The position numbers and the translations under genes are program-made. From the NCBI RefSeq assembly GCF_000971155.1, contig NZ_BBLX01000010.1:1-64000 (forward strand): DNA of 64,000 nt, written 5' to 3'. Shown here piece by piece: positions 16,602 to 25,049 of the stretch; within the stretch, counting starts at the first letter, position 1; every line of letters begins with the position of its first letter. This DNA comes from Demequina maris. Its GTDB lineage: Bacteria; Actinomycetota; Actinomycetes; Actinomycetales; Demequinaceae. Below the pieces are notes generated by a model. It saw only the letters and a list, made by a program, of their open reading frames with translations. It ran no database searches and was not told where the DNA came from.

Positions 16602-16653
16602 CGCGATCATCCGGTGCGCGTTACCGGCACAAGATGCGCACCCGATGATCGCG
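16602..16653. terminator. long hairpin containing repeat copies 2 and 3
   Basis: Arms at 16602-16619 and 16636-16653 pair over 18 bp with one mismatch around a 16-nt loop. Each arm contains the GATCATCCGGTGCG-type sequence, once inverted with one change. It lies 11 nt past the CAP lipoprotein stop at 16664 and could terminate that transcript. Confidence 0.55.
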
Positions 16654-16663
16654 GCGCGCCGGG

Positions 16664-17176
16664 CTAGGACGAGGCGCTCGGGGTGGGCGTAGTCTCCGGC
16701 GCCGGGCCCTCGAATAGCTGCGAGCACGCCCGCATGCCGGAGTCGCCGCCATCGGGCAGCGGATCCGCCTCCACGCATGCGACCGCGCCGATCGTGAACT
16801 GCGCGTCAAGGATGTTCGCCCGGTGACCCGCCGACCCCATCCAGAGCTCCACCACATCCGCCGCCGGGAGGTCCGTGCGCGAGAGGTTCTCCCCCGCCAT
16901 CGCACCCTCGTGGCAGGTGGAGACCAGGGTGTCGTGCTCGAGGTCCGGATCGTCGACGAACGGCTCCGCACGCGTGGCAGCCTTCTCGGCGAGGCAGTCG
17001 CTCCACTGCACCGGGTCGAGCCCGTTCTCCACCCGCTGCTCGTTCGCGAGGTCGAACATCTCGCGCGCGAGTTCGTCCGGCGGGGGCGCCGTGGAGGAGC
17101 AGCCCGCGAGGGACCATGCGGCGAGGACGGCCGAGCCCCAGGCAAGGGCGAGGCGGCGAACCGGGCGTCCCCGCAT
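16664..17176 (-). CDS. CAP (SCP/PR-1) domain lipoprotein
   Basis: 170 residues from ATG 17176; a GTG at 17185 is also possible and better placed for the GAGG upstream. A lipoprotein signal peptide ends in the lipobox SLAGC. The CAP domain follows (about 40-150): EMFDLANEQRVENGLDPVQW, then AGENL and a WMGSAGHRANILD block, with two Cys in likely disulfide positions. Bacterial CAP-domain proteins are extracellular and of mostly unknown function. The start is 2 nt past the stop of the YdcF-like gene upstream, so the two are translationally coupled. The ATG lies inside GACGATGCG, the core of the window-wide repeat. Confidence 0.82.
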   Translation of the reverse strand: MRGRPVRRLALAWGSAVLAAWSLAGCSSTAPPPDELAREMFDLANEQRVENGLDPVQWSDCLAEKAATRAEPFVDDPDLEHDTLVSTCHEGAMAGENLSRTDLPAADVVELWMGSAGHRANILDAQFTIGAVACVEADPLPDGGDSGMRACSQLFEGPAPETTPTPSASS

Positions 17177-17178
17177 CG

Positions 17179-17736
17179 TCAACACCCGTCCTCGAGCCAC
17201 ACCTTCACGAAGGCCGCGCTCTGATACGCGTAGTGATAGCCCCAGTACCAGGGGTCCAGGTGCTCGCCCGAGGAGACGTAGGCGATGTCGCCGTCCCAGC
17301 ATCGCTCCATGATGACCCGCGTGCGCGTGAGGTGCGGCGTCGTGGTGATGACCGCGACCGACTCCCACCCGTTCTCGTCGATGAGCTCGCGCATCCAGCG
17401 GGCCTCGCCGCGGGTGGTGAAGGGGTCGGGCTGCGAGCAGTAGACCGTGAAGTCCTGGGGCTCCTCGCAGATCTGGACCGCCTCGGGGCGCTTGGCGCGC
17501 TCGCCCGCGTCGTAGGCGGCCTCGGCGAGCGAGACCACCATGGTGTCGGTGAGGCCGTCGTCGATCATCGACTCCGCGAGCTCCATACGCGGGTCCGTGG
17601 GCGGGCCGATGACGTAGACGGCGTCGACCTCGCGGGGCTCGTCGCGCGCCGGGAACACGTACAGCGGGAGGCCGACGAGCGCGACCAGCACCGCCGCCGC
17701 GCCGAGCGCCACCACCACCGCCACCAGCCGTCTCAC
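17179..17736 (-). CDS. YdcF/SanA-like DUF218 membrane-anchored protein
   Basis: 185 residues. One N-terminal membrane helix (about 4-27), then a DUF218 region: VDAVYVIGPPTD at its start, WESVAVITTTPHLTRTRVIMERCWDG late, with Cys residues near the end (LEDGC). The family (YdcF, SanA) is implicated in envelope or lipid-carrier biology and binds nucleotides or sugar compounds in some members; no firm reaction can be given. The neighbour at 17778 is a clear paralogue, sharing the late block almost unchanged. Probably co-transcribed with the CAP lipoprotein. Confidence 0.7.
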   Translation of the reverse strand: MRRLVAVVVALGAAAVLVALVGLPLYVFPARDEPREVDAVYVIGPPTDPRMELAESMIDDGLTDTMVVSLAEAAYDAGERAKRPEAVQICEEPQDFTVYCSQPDPFTTRGEARWMRELIDENGWESVAVITTTPHLTRTRVIMERCWDGDIAYVSSGEHLDPWYWGYHYAYQSAAFVKVWLEDGC

Positions 17737-17777
17737 CCGGCGAACCCTACCGGGCGTAGGTTTCGCCCCGGTGACGC

Positions 17778-18326
17778 TCAGCAGCCGGTCCGGAACGCCA
17801 CCTTGAGGAACCCGGCCGTCTGATAGAAGGCCTGCTGGAGCATGTAGCTGGCCGGGATGTGCTCCTGCGAGTCGAGGTACCGGAGGTCGCCGTCCCAGCA
17901 GCGCTCCATGATCACGCGCGTGCGGGAGAGATGAGGAGTGAAGGTGATCACGCCGACGGACTCCCAGCCGTTCTCCGTCGCGAGGTCGCGGATCCAGGCG
18001 GCCTCGCCGGCGGTCGTGAACGGGTCGGGCTCGCCGCAGATGACGGTGTACGGCTGCGGCTCGGTGCAGACGGTGTCGGCCATGGGCGTGTACTCGCGCT
18101 CGACGTCGCCGGGGTGGATCGAGACGACCAGGGTGTCGGTGTCACCCTCCGCGATCATCTGCTGCGCGAGGGCGATGCGCCCGTCGGTCGGTGGCCCGAT
18201 CACGAACACCGCGTCGACCGGCCCGGGCTCGTCATGGGCGGGGTAGACGTACAGCAGGAGGCTCGCCACCACGAACACCGTGATCGGGATCAGCATTGCG
18301 ATCACGATCTTCATCCCCCGGCCCAT
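17778..18326 (-). CDS. YdcF/SanA-like DUF218 membrane-anchored protein (paralogue)
   Basis: 182 residues from ATG 18326, or 178 from ATG 18314; neither has a strong ribosome site. One membrane helix (about 8-28), then PVDAVFVIGPPTDGRIALAQ and the late block WESVGVITFTPHLSRTRVIM shared with the downstream paralogue. It also ends in Cys (FRTGC). Same strand as 17179-17736 with a gap of about 40 nt, so a tandem duplication in one transcript. A far longer reading frame runs through this start but joins it to unrelated sequence. Confidence 0.68.
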   Translation of the reverse strand: MGRGMKIVIAMLIPITVFVVASLLLYVYPAHDEPGPVDAVFVIGPPTDGRIALAQQMIAEGDTDTLVVSIHPGDVEREYTPMADTVCTEPQPYTVICGEPDPFTTAGEAAWIRDLATENGWESVGVITFTPHLSRTRVIMERCWDGDLRYLDSQEHIPASYMLQQAFYQTAGFLKVAFRTGC

Positions 18327-18421
18327 GCGGCGACAGTAGCCCGCGGCGCGCGCGGGCGGAATGGGCGGTTCTGAAGCGCCGTACGCGGGGACGATGCGGC
18401 GGCCGGGTCGGCCGCGAGCGC

Positions 18422-19540
18422 TCAGCCCCAGGGCTCGTCGCCGACGACCGCGTCCTGGCCCGTCCGCGCCGAGTCGATGATCGCCAGCGACAGCGCGTGG
18501 TCCCACAGCCCCTGCGCGAGCGGGTACGGCTCCGGCCCCTCTCCGCGGGCCCACATCCCCATGTCGAGGAGGATCTGCGCGACCGCGAGGTCGTCCTCCG
18601 ACATGCGGCTGTCGTGCCAGGCGTTCCGATAGACCACCTCGCCGTCGAACGACGAGTGCCATAGCGCGTTGCCCTCGAGGTTGAGGTCCAGCCCGGTGCG
18701 CCGATGCTCGATGCGGGACCCGACCGGCCCCTCGGGCGTCATGCGGAGCACCGAGTCGTCGGCGATCTCGCCGTGCGAGCCGCGGATCACGATGCGGCGG
18801 TGCAGCGTCGGGTTCCACCACTGGTTGTCGACGAAGTCGTAAAGCCCGTGGCGGCCGTCGCCGAAGTCGAGCGTCGCGATCGTGGTCGTGCGCGGCTGGG
18901 GCTCGTCGGAGCCGACCCAGCCATCGGGCGTGAGCGGATCCACCATCGGCGCGGTGAACGTCCGCCCGGTGACCCGCGCACCGGTGACGCCGGCGGGCGA
19001 GCCCGACCCGAGCATCGTCCGGATGAGCGAGACCGCGTGATAGAGGTGCGTCGACGACAGCTCGACCGCGTGCGGCGCCCCGATCACGCCGCGGCGGATC
19101 ACCTCGATGCGCGCGGCGTGGCCGGGCATGCGCGTGTACTGCTCGGCGACCTGGACCAGCCCGGTGTCCCCCACGGACGCCCACAGCGACCGCAGCCCGG
19201 GCAGGTCGGGCGCGGGCGGGGTCTCCGCGAGCACCGGCACGCCGGCCTCCACGACGTCGCGGATCACGCCGGGGCTCGCGTCCCACGGCACGGCCGCGAC
19301 CACGAAGTCGGGGCGCAGGCTCAGCGCCTGGTCGAGCCCGCCGACAGGCAGGTGGTCGTGCAGGCGCGCCGCGAACGGGGCGGCCGCCGCTCTTGCCTCG
19401 ACCAGCGCATCGTGCGCCCGCGCGGGGGTGCGCCCGACGATCGCGACCGGCTCGAGCAGCTCGGGCGCCATCGCCGCGAGGCGCAGCATGAAGCGTGTCC
19501 GCCAGCCCGTGCCGACGATCGCGAAGCGCACCGGGGTCAT
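18422..19540 (-). CDS. Gfo/Idh/MocA family oxidoreductase
   Basis: 372 residues. Begins with a Rossmann motif, VRFAIVGTGWRTRFML, and has the family's central region in which the usual EKP is altered (VLAETPPAPD). NAD(P)-dependent enzymes of this family oxidise or reduce sugars, inositols and related compounds; the change at EKP leaves activity uncertain. C-terminal half contains VELSSTHLYHAVSLIRTML and a long beta-sheet region as in the family. The ATG overlaps the stop of the FAD/Fe-S dehydrogenase by 4 nt (ATGA), so the two are coupled and may act on the same substrate. Confidence 0.8.
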   Translation of the reverse strand: MTPVRFAIVGTGWRTRFMLRLAAMAPELLEPVAIVGRTPARAHDALVEARAAAAPFAARLHDHLPVGGLDQALSLRPDFVVAAVPWDASPGVIRDVVEAGVPVLAETPPAPDLPGLRSLWASVGDTGLVQVAEQYTRMPGHAARIEVIRRGVIGAPHAVELSSTHLYHAVSLIRTMLGSGSPAGVTGARVTGRTFTAPMVDPLTPDGWVGSDEPQPRTTTIATLDFGDGRHGLYDFVDNQWWNPTLHRRIVIRGSHGEIADDSVLRMTPEGPVGSRIEHRRTGLDLNLEGNALWHSSFDGEVVYRNAWHDSRMSEDDLAVAQILLDMGMWARGEGPEPYPLAQGLWDHALSLAIIDSARTGQDAVVGDEPWG

Positions 19541-22401
19541 GACAGGCGCTCCACGAGCAGCTGCGCGAGGTGGCGGCCCTGGACGTCGGCGAGGTCGTCG
19601 GCCTGGGTGCGGCAGCTGACGCCGTCGGCGAGGTAGACGCTCCCGGGGGGCGCGGACCGCAGCGCGGGCAGCAGCGAGTTCTCCGCGACCTTCACGGACG
19701 TCTCGTAGTGCCCCTTCTCGGTGCCCCAGTTGCCGGCGAGGCCGCAGCAGCCCGCGGTCTCGGTCACGGTGGCGCCGGCGCGCGCGAGCAGCTCGCGGTC
19801 CGCGGTGTAGCCCATCACCGAGTACTGGTGGCAGTGCGGCTGCACCACCGCGGTGACGTCGTCGAGCGACGGGACGCGCCAGCCGTCGCGCGGCTTGACG
19901 GGCGCGCGACCGGTGAGCACCTCGGCCAGCGTGTAGGTGGACGATGCGACGGCACCCGCGCGCGGGTCGTCCGGCAGGAGCTCGGTGAGGTCGCCGCGGA
20001 GGACGCCCATGCACGACGGCTCGACGCCGACGATCGGCACGCCGTTGACCGCCCACGGGCCGAGCACGGACAGCAGGTGCGACAGGTGCTTCTTGGCGCC
20101 GTCGAGCTGGCCGGTCGAGATCCACGTGACGCCGCAGCACGCGTCGCCCGCGACCACGACCACGTCGATGCCGGCGTCCTCGAGGACCTGGACGATCGCC
20201 GTGGGGATCTCGGGGTCGAGGCCGTCGGTGAACGAGTCGGCCCACAGCACCACGAGGTTGTCGAGGCGGGTCGCGCGGGTCGGGTCGGCGCGGCGCGCGC
20301 GGGCCACCTCGGACCGCCGGAACGGCACCTTGAACTCGGGCAGGCGACGCCGCTTGTCCATGCCGGCGATCGGCACGACGAGGCGCTGCACCCACGCCGG
20401 CCGCATCACGGCGGAGATCAGCCGCGGCGCGAGGCCGACGATCTTGAGCCAGCGCGGGAGCCACCCGATCGAGTAGTGCGTCATGGGCCGCACCTTGTTC
20501 TTGTAGGTGCGGTGCAGCACCTCGGACTTGTAGGCCGCCATGTCGACGCCGGACGGGCAGTCCGAGGAGCAGGCCTTGCAGGACAGGCACAGGTCGAGGC
20601 TCTCGAGCACCTCCGGCGAGGTCAGCCCGCCGATCAGCGTGCCGTTGAGGGCATCCTGCAGCACGCGGGCGCGGCCGCGGGTGACGTCCTTCTCGTCGCC
20701 GGTGGCCTGGTAGCTCGGGCACATGAAGCCCGAACCGGCGCCGATCGAGTCCGCGCGGCACTTGCCCACGCCCGTGCAGCGGTGGACGGCCTCGGCGAGG
20801 TCGCCGTGGTCGTGCTCGAGCGCGAGACCGAGGGCCGGGGTGCGCGGCGCGGCGGGGCGGCGCAGGTGGGCGTCGAGCGGGTCGGGGTCGACGATGACGC
20901 CGGGGTTGAGGAGGTTCTCGGGGTCGAAGAGGTGCTTGACGCCCTGGAACAGCGCCACGGCCTCCTCCGAGTACATGGTGGACAGCAGCTCCGAGCGGGC
21001 GCGGCCGTCGCCGTGCTCCCCGCTCAGCGAGCCGCCGTGCGACGCGACGAGGGCGGCGGCGTCCTCCATGAAGGCGCGCAGCGAGCGGCCGTCCTCCTGC
21101 ATCGGGATGCCGAGCCGCACGTGGATGCAGCCGTCGCCGAAGTGGCCGAACGGCTGACCGACCACGCCGTGGCGGTCCATGAGCGCGTCGAAGTCGCGCA
21201 GGTACGCGCCCAGCCTCTCGGGCGGGACGGCGGCGTCCTCCCAACCCGGCCAGGCCTCCTGGTTGTCGGGGGTGCGGCCGGACAGGCCGGCGCCGTCCGC
21301 GCGGATGGCCCACAGCCGGGCGGCCTCCTTGGGGTCCGCGACCTCGCGCCACGCATCGGTGCCGGAGTCCGCCGCGAGCGCGGCAAGGGTGGCGCGGGCC
21401 TCCTCCTCGGTGTCGCCGCCGACCTCCACGAACAGCCAGCCCGCGCCGTGCGGCAGGTCCGGCACGGGCCCGGTGGCGCCGGCCACGCGGGCGACGAGGC
21501 GGGCGTCGAGGCCCTCCACCGCCTGGGGACGATGCGCGAGCATGGGGACCACCGCATCGGCCGCCGCGGGCATGTCGGCATAGCCGAACGCGGCGGTGAG
21601 GCGGACGGCCGGGACGTCGACGAGCCTGACGGTCGCCTCGAGGATGGTCGCGAGGGTGCCCTCGGAGCCGACGAGGAAGGTGGCGAGGTCGGCGCCGAGC
21701 TCGGGCAGCAGGTGCTCGAGCGAGTAGCCGCTGACCTGGCGCGAGAAGCGGCCGAACTCGGTGCGGATGAGAGCGAGGTTCGCCTGGACGAGCTCGTCGA
21801 GGCCGGGGATCGCGTCGAGCCCGCGCGGTCCGGCGGTGAAGCGGCGGCCGAGGCCGTCGACGGCGTCGAGCGCGATGACGTTGTCGGCGGTGCGGCCGAA
21901 GGCGACGGCGTGCGGGCCGCACGCGTTGTTGCCGATCATGCCGCCGAGCGTCGCGCGCGTGGAGGTCGAGGGGTCGGGGCCGAAGCGCAGGCGCGCGCCG
22001 GCGACGGCGGCCTGCAGGTCGCTCAGGACCACGCCGGGCTGGACGCGCGCGGTCTTGGCGTCGAGGTCGACGTCGAGGATGCGGGTCATGTGGCGGCTGG
22101 TGTCGAGCACGAGGCCCGGGCCGATCGCGTTGCCGGCGACCGAGGTGCCTCCCCCGCGCATCGTCACCGGGACGCGGGCCTCGCGCGCGACGGCGAGGGC
22201 CGCGAGCAGGTCGTCGGCGTCGCGCGGGTACGCGACCACGGCGGGCGGGATGCGGTAGTTCGAGGCGTCGGTGGAGTACTCGGCGCGGCGGCGGGCCGAG
22301 GCGTCGACCTCGCCATCGATGGCGCGCTCGAGCGCGGCCGCGAGGTCCGCGGCGTCGGCCGGGGCGGGGGTCTGGGGCGCCGTCGTCGTCACGTCGGCCA
22401 T
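19537..22401 (-). CDS. FAD-linked dehydrogenase fused to Fe-S oxidoreductase (D-2-hydroxyacid type)
   Basis: 954 residues from ATG 22401. The N-terminal half is a FAD_binding_4 (GlcD/Dld-like) domain with VTMRGGGTSVAGNAIGPG (about 75-95) and TLGGMIGNNACGPHA, followed by the FAD-oxidase C domain. A 4Fe-4S module near 545-625 has CTGVGKC and CLSCKACSSDCPSGVDM. The C-terminal GlpC/CCG-type region has GDACCGVTW, EPSCMGVL and ETAGCCGLAGNWG. This fusion oxidises D-lactate, D-2-hydroxyglutarate or similar acids and passes electrons to the respiratory chain at the membrane. The exact substrate is not set by sequence. A coupled Gfo/Idh gene follows. Confidence 0.88.
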   Translation of the reverse strand: MADVTTTAPQTPAPADAADLAAALERAIDGEVDASARRRAEYSTDASNYRIPPAVVAYPRDADDLLAALAVAREARVPVTMRGGGTSVAGNAIGPGLVLDTSRHMTRILDVDLDAKTARVQPGVVLSDLQAAVAGARLRFGPDPSTSTRATLGGMIGNNACGPHAVAFGRTADNVIALDAVDGLGRRFTAGPRGLDAIPGLDELVQANLALIRTEFGRFSRQVSGYSLEHLLPELGADLATFLVGSEGTLATILEATVRLVDVPAVRLTAAFGYADMPAAADAVVPMLAHRPQAVEGLDARLVARVAGATGPVPDLPHGAGWLFVEVGGDTEEEARATLAALAADSGTDAWREVADPKEAARLWAIRADGAGLSGRTPDNQEAWPGWEDAAVPPERLGAYLRDFDALMDRHGVVGQPFGHFGDGCIHVRLGIPMQEDGRSLRAFMEDAAALVASHGGSLSGEHGDGRARSELLSTMYSEEAVALFQGVKHLFDPENLLNPGVIVDPDPLDAHLRRPAAPRTPALGLALEHDHGDLAEAVHRCTGVGKCRADSIGAGSGFMCPSYQATGDEKDVTRGRARVLQDALNGTLIGGLTSPEVLESLDLCLSCKACSSDCPSGVDMAAYKSEVLHRTYKNKVRPMTHYSIGWLPRWLKIVGLAPRLISAVMRPAWVQRLVVPIAGMDKRRRLPEFKVPFRRSEVARARRADPTRATRLDNLVVLWADSFTDGLDPEIPTAIVQVLEDAGIDVVVVAGDACCGVTWISTGQLDGAKKHLSHLLSVLGPWAVNGVPIVGVEPSCMGVLRGDLTELLPDDPRAGAVASSTYTLAEVLTGRAPVKPRDGWRVPSLDDVTAVVQPHCHQYSVMGYTADRELLARAGATVTETAGCCGLAGNWGTEKGHYETSVKVAENSLLPALRSAPPGSVYLADGVSCRTQADDLADVQGRHLAQLLVERLS

Positions 22402-22540
22402 TCTTCCACCCGCGGTCCCGTCTCCTGCCAGGGACGTCGGGCCCAGCGCGGAAGGCGAGAGCACAACTCTCACGAACCGCAATTCTGTTGCATACCTGGC
22501 AAATAGGACGCACGATGGGAGCAAGCCCGAGGGAGGCCCC

Positions 22541-23158
22541 ATGCAGCCGCTGCGCGCACTCGCCTTCGCGACCGTCCTCGCCACCGCCACCGCGGGGGGC
22601 GCGGGGGTCGCCGCCTCCGTCGTGACCACGATCGCGATCGGAGCGACGACGCCGAACGTCAACGTCAACGTGTCGTGCGGCTCGCAGATGAACCTCGACA
22701 TCACCTACAACGAGGCGCCCGAGATCGTGGACGTCAACTGGGTGTTCACCGTGACGACCTCGGAGGGCGACGTCTTCGTGCTCGAGGACATGGACTCCGA
22801 CCTCATGGGCTTCCACCCCGTCATCGACGCCGCCGACCTGCCGGACGTGAACTACACGTTCACCGTCGACGCGCAGTACGGCGACGAGGTGTTCCTCGGG
22901 GTGTTCTCGGGCTCGGTGATCTGCACGACGGAGACCCCCACGCCGTCGCCGTCGGAGACCGACACCACGGAGCCGACGACCGAGCCGACCTCCACGACGG
23001 AGCCCACCTCGACCACCGAGCCGACAAGCACCACGTCGCCCACCACCACGTCCGAGCCCACCGAGACGGCCACGGACGGCACGGACACCGACACGGGCGT
23101 GCTCGGCGACAGCACCGGCGCCTCGCCGGTCCCGGGCGACGCCGACTACACCGGATAA
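22541..23158 (+). CDS. secreted Thr/Ser/Glu-rich protein ending in YTG
   Basis: 205 residues from ATG 22541, with GAGGGAGG 4 nt upstream. Signal peptide about 1-25, a small domain (about 30-125) with two Cys (VSCGSQM and VICTTE) that reads like a beta-sandwich, then a long low-complexity stalk of TEPTS/TTEP repeats. The protein stops directly at GDADYTG with no membrane helix and no anchor. Divergent from the FAD/Fe-S gene across 139 nt. No family recognised. The same kind of ending is seen in two more secreted proteins at 23372 and 25382. Confidence 0.7.
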   Translation: MQPLRALAFATVLATATAGGAGVAASVVTTIAIGATTPNVNVNVSCGSQMNLDITYNEAPEIVDVNWVFTVTTSEGDVFVLEDMDSDLMGFHPVIDAADLPDVNYTFTVDAQYGDEVFLGVFSGSVICTTETPTPSPSETDTTEPTTEPTSTTEPTSTTEPTSTTSPTTTSEPTETATDGTDTDTGVLGDSTGASPVPGDADYTG

Positions 23159-23371
23159 CTGGGGCGTCGACCGCGCCCACGGCCACAGGCGCACGCACCG
23201 CCGCGAGTCCCACCAGCCCCATCCGTCACACCCGTATCAGCATGCCGCACCCGCCACGGCGAGAATCAGGCCCGCGCGCCGTGCCGAAACCCCGGCGAGA
23301 CGATCGAAGCAGCTGGGGGTAGCGGTGCCATTGCTGAGGGCCCCCACGTCCCCCCGGCGCAGGAGGGCGTC

Positions 23372-23911
23372 ATGCGCACCCGCACACTCCTCGCCTCGAC
23401 CGGGCTGCTCGCGCTGGGCATCGTCGCCGGCGCGTCCGCCGCCATCGCGGGCGAGGACAACCCGAGGAACGACCCGCACGTGGAGACCCAGAAGGTCCTG
23501 ATCTGCCACGCGACCGCGTCGGAGACGAACCCCTTCACCGTGAACGAGGTGTCGTGGAACGCCGTCGACAACGGCTACAACATCGACTTCAACGGCCACG
23601 GCGACCACGAGGGCGACATCATCCCGGCGTTCGCCGACTTCCCGGGCCTCAACTGGACCGAGCTCGGCCAGGCGATCTGGGAGAACGGCTGCGAGATCCC
23701 CACCACGGAGCCCGAGCCCCAGGAGACCACCGTCCCCGAGGAGACCGAGACCCCGGAGCCCGAGGAGACGACCACCCCGGAGCCGGAGGAGACCACGGAG
23801 ACCGAGGTCGAGGTCGAGTCCGCGACCACCACGACCGAGACCCAGGAGGAGACGGCCCCCGAGGCCGAGTCCGCCACCGCGGTCCTCTCTGACGCCGGCT
23901 TCACCGGCTGA
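23372..23911 (+). CDS. secreted CHAT-motif protein ending in FTG
   Basis: 179 residues with a signal peptide (about 1-26). The first domain (about 35-110) has the pattern KVLICHATASETNPFTVNEV, then GHGDHEGDIIPAF and a single late Cys, a block seen in many secreted bacterial proteins of unknown function. The His/Asp spacing could bind a metal ion (inference). A Glu/Thr/Pro-rich stalk (about 115-170) ends at SDAGFTG with the stop directly after. Separate promoter region upstream (23159-23371). Probably related in role to the neighbours ending in YTG. Confidence 0.7.
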   Translation: MRTRTLLASTGLLALGIVAGASAAIAGEDNPRNDPHVETQKVLICHATASETNPFTVNEVSWNAVDNGYNIDFNGHGDHEGDIIPAFADFPGLNWTELGQAIWENGCEIPTTEPEPQETTVPEETETPEPEETTTPEPEETTETEVEVESATTTTETQEETAPEAESATAVLSDAGFTG

Positions 23912-23927
23912 TCCGCGGCTGGAGGCG

Positions 23928-23958
23928 GGGCCGGGTGGGCGCGATGCACGCCCGGCCC
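23928..23958. terminator. terminator hairpin between convergent genes
   Basis: GGGCCGGG (23928-23935) pairs with CCCGGCCC (23951-23958) and further G/C pairs are possible inside. It lies between the FTG protein gene and the arsenate reductase gene. Confidence 0.6.
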
Positions 23959-23974
23959 TCGCATCGTCCCCGCG

Positions 23975-24385
23975 TCAGGCCGGGACGACCGACGGGCCGG
24001 GCTCGAGCCCGATGCTCTCCATGAGCGCGCGCACGCGCCGGTCGATCTCGTCGCGCTGGTCCTCGGACGGACCGGGCTCGATGGCCCAGTCCTCGTAGCG
24101 CTTGCCGGGGATGTACGGGCAGGCGTCGCCGCAGCCCATGGTGACGATGACGTCGGCCTCCTGGAGCTGCAAGTCGGTCCAGTGCTTGGGGTGCTCGTGG
24201 GTGATGTCGATGCCCACGGCGGCCATCGCGGCGACCGCGCCCGAGCTGAGCGCCTCGCCCGGCTGCGAGCCGCCAGACCACGAGGTCGCGCGGTCGCCGG
24301 CGTAGTGGGCGAACAGGCCGAGGGCCATCTGGGACTTGCCCCCGTTCTTCACGCAGAGGAACAGGACGGCGGGCTTGTCGGACAT
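23975..24385 (-). CDS. arsC: arsenate reductase, LMW-phosphatase fold (mycothiol-type ArsC)
   Basis: 136 residues. P-loop CVKNGGKSQMA with the catalytic Cys at residue 11; the usual CX5R arginine is Lys17, a form I believe is common in actinobacterial ArsC proteins. Later parts match the family: GVDITHEHPKHWTD, ADVIVTMGCGDACPYIPGKRYEDW. Actinobacterial enzymes of this group form an arsenate-mycothiol adduct that a mycoredoxin then reduces. Cytoplasmic. It lies about 10 nt downstream of the ArsR-type regulator, so both are one operon under the palindrome at 25060-25081. No arsenite pump gene is adjacent. Confidence 0.82.
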   Translation of the reverse strand: MSDKPAVLFLCVKNGGKSQMALGLFAHYAGDRATSWSGGSQPGEALSSGAVAAMAAVGIDITHEHPKHWTDLQLQEADVIVTMGCGDACPYIPGKRYEDWAIEPGPSEDQRDEIDRRVRALMESIGLEPGPSVVPA

Positions 24386-24395
24386 GGGTTTCCTT

Positions 24396-25049
24396 TCAGG
24401 TGGACGATGCGAGGCTCGCCGCGAGGCGGCGGACCCGGGGTTCGAGCGCGTCGAAGGCCGCGGCGAAGGCAAGCGTGGTGCCCTCGGCGGCCGGGTCGGG
24501 GACGGACCAGTGGAGGTCGCCGCCGCAGTCCTCATACGCGAGGTCGCAGACGGCGACGACGAGGTCGCCCTCCTGCCGGACCTCGGCGAGGTCCGCGGGC
24601 GCGAGGGCGACGGGCGCGAGGCCGCGCCGGTCGAGCTCGTCGAGGGCGAGCGGGTGGATGCGCGGCGCGGGATCCGTCCCGGCCGACGCCACGGGGACGA
24701 TGCGCGCCGCCGCCAGCATCGCGGCCGCCATCTGGGAGCGGGCGGAGTTGGCGGTGCACGTGAAGACCACGCGGGCGGGGCGCGGCGACCCCTGCGTGGC
24801 GAGCGCGGCCTCGACCAGCGGCGACCACGCGAGCGCGAGGTACGAGCGGCGCCCGTCGGCGTCGGAGCGGCGGCGCAGGATGACGCCCGCCTCCTCGAGC
24901 ACCCGGAGGTGGTGGGCGAGCAGGCTCGAGGCCATGCCGGTGCGCACGCCGAGCTCGCCGGGGGCCAGGTCACCGTCCGCGAGCGCGTCGACGAGCGCGA
25001 GACGATGCGCGTCGGCGAGGGCCGCGAGGACGGCGAGGCGGTCGGTCAC
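24396..25049 (-). CDS. ArsR-type regulator fused to a LMW-phosphatase domain
   Basis: 217 residues from GTG 25049. An earlier start would place the operator palindrome inside the gene, so the GTG is preferred. The N-terminal winged helix (about 5-85) has ALADAHRLALVDALADGDL and the recognition-helix region ASSLLAHHLRVLEEAGV. The C-terminal domain (about 95-217) is a phosphatase/ArsC-like fold with P-loop CTANSARSQMAAA and VCDLAYEDCGG. Metal-sensing cysteines typical of ArsR are not obvious in the wing. The fusion could sense and reduce arsenate in one chain, or the second domain may only bind the oxyanion; both are inference. Followed by arsC. Confidence 0.82.
   Translation of the reverse strand: MTDRLAVLAALADAHRLALVDALADGDLAPGELGVRTGMASSLLAHHLRVLEEAGVILRRRSDADGRRSYLALAWSPLVEAALATQGSPRPARVVFTCTANSARSQMAAAMLAAARIVPVASAGTDPAPRIHPLALDELDRRGLAPVALAPADLAEVRQEGDLVVAVCDLAYEDCGGDLHWSVPDPAAEGTTLAFAAAFDALEPRVRRLAASLASST

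Noticed and set aside
18422-23194. An unbroken minus-strand frame of about 1590 codons
   Set aside because: It joins the Gfo/Idh gene to the out-of-frame strand of the FAD/Fe-S gene. Only its last 372 codons have family motifs; the rest is arginine/alanine-rich sequence typical of the wrong frame in GC-rich DNA.
23975-24385. Treating CX5K in ArsC as an inactivating mutation
   Set aside because: I believe the CVKNGGKSQMA form is common in actinobacterial ArsC proteins, so it is probably a normal subgroup feature.
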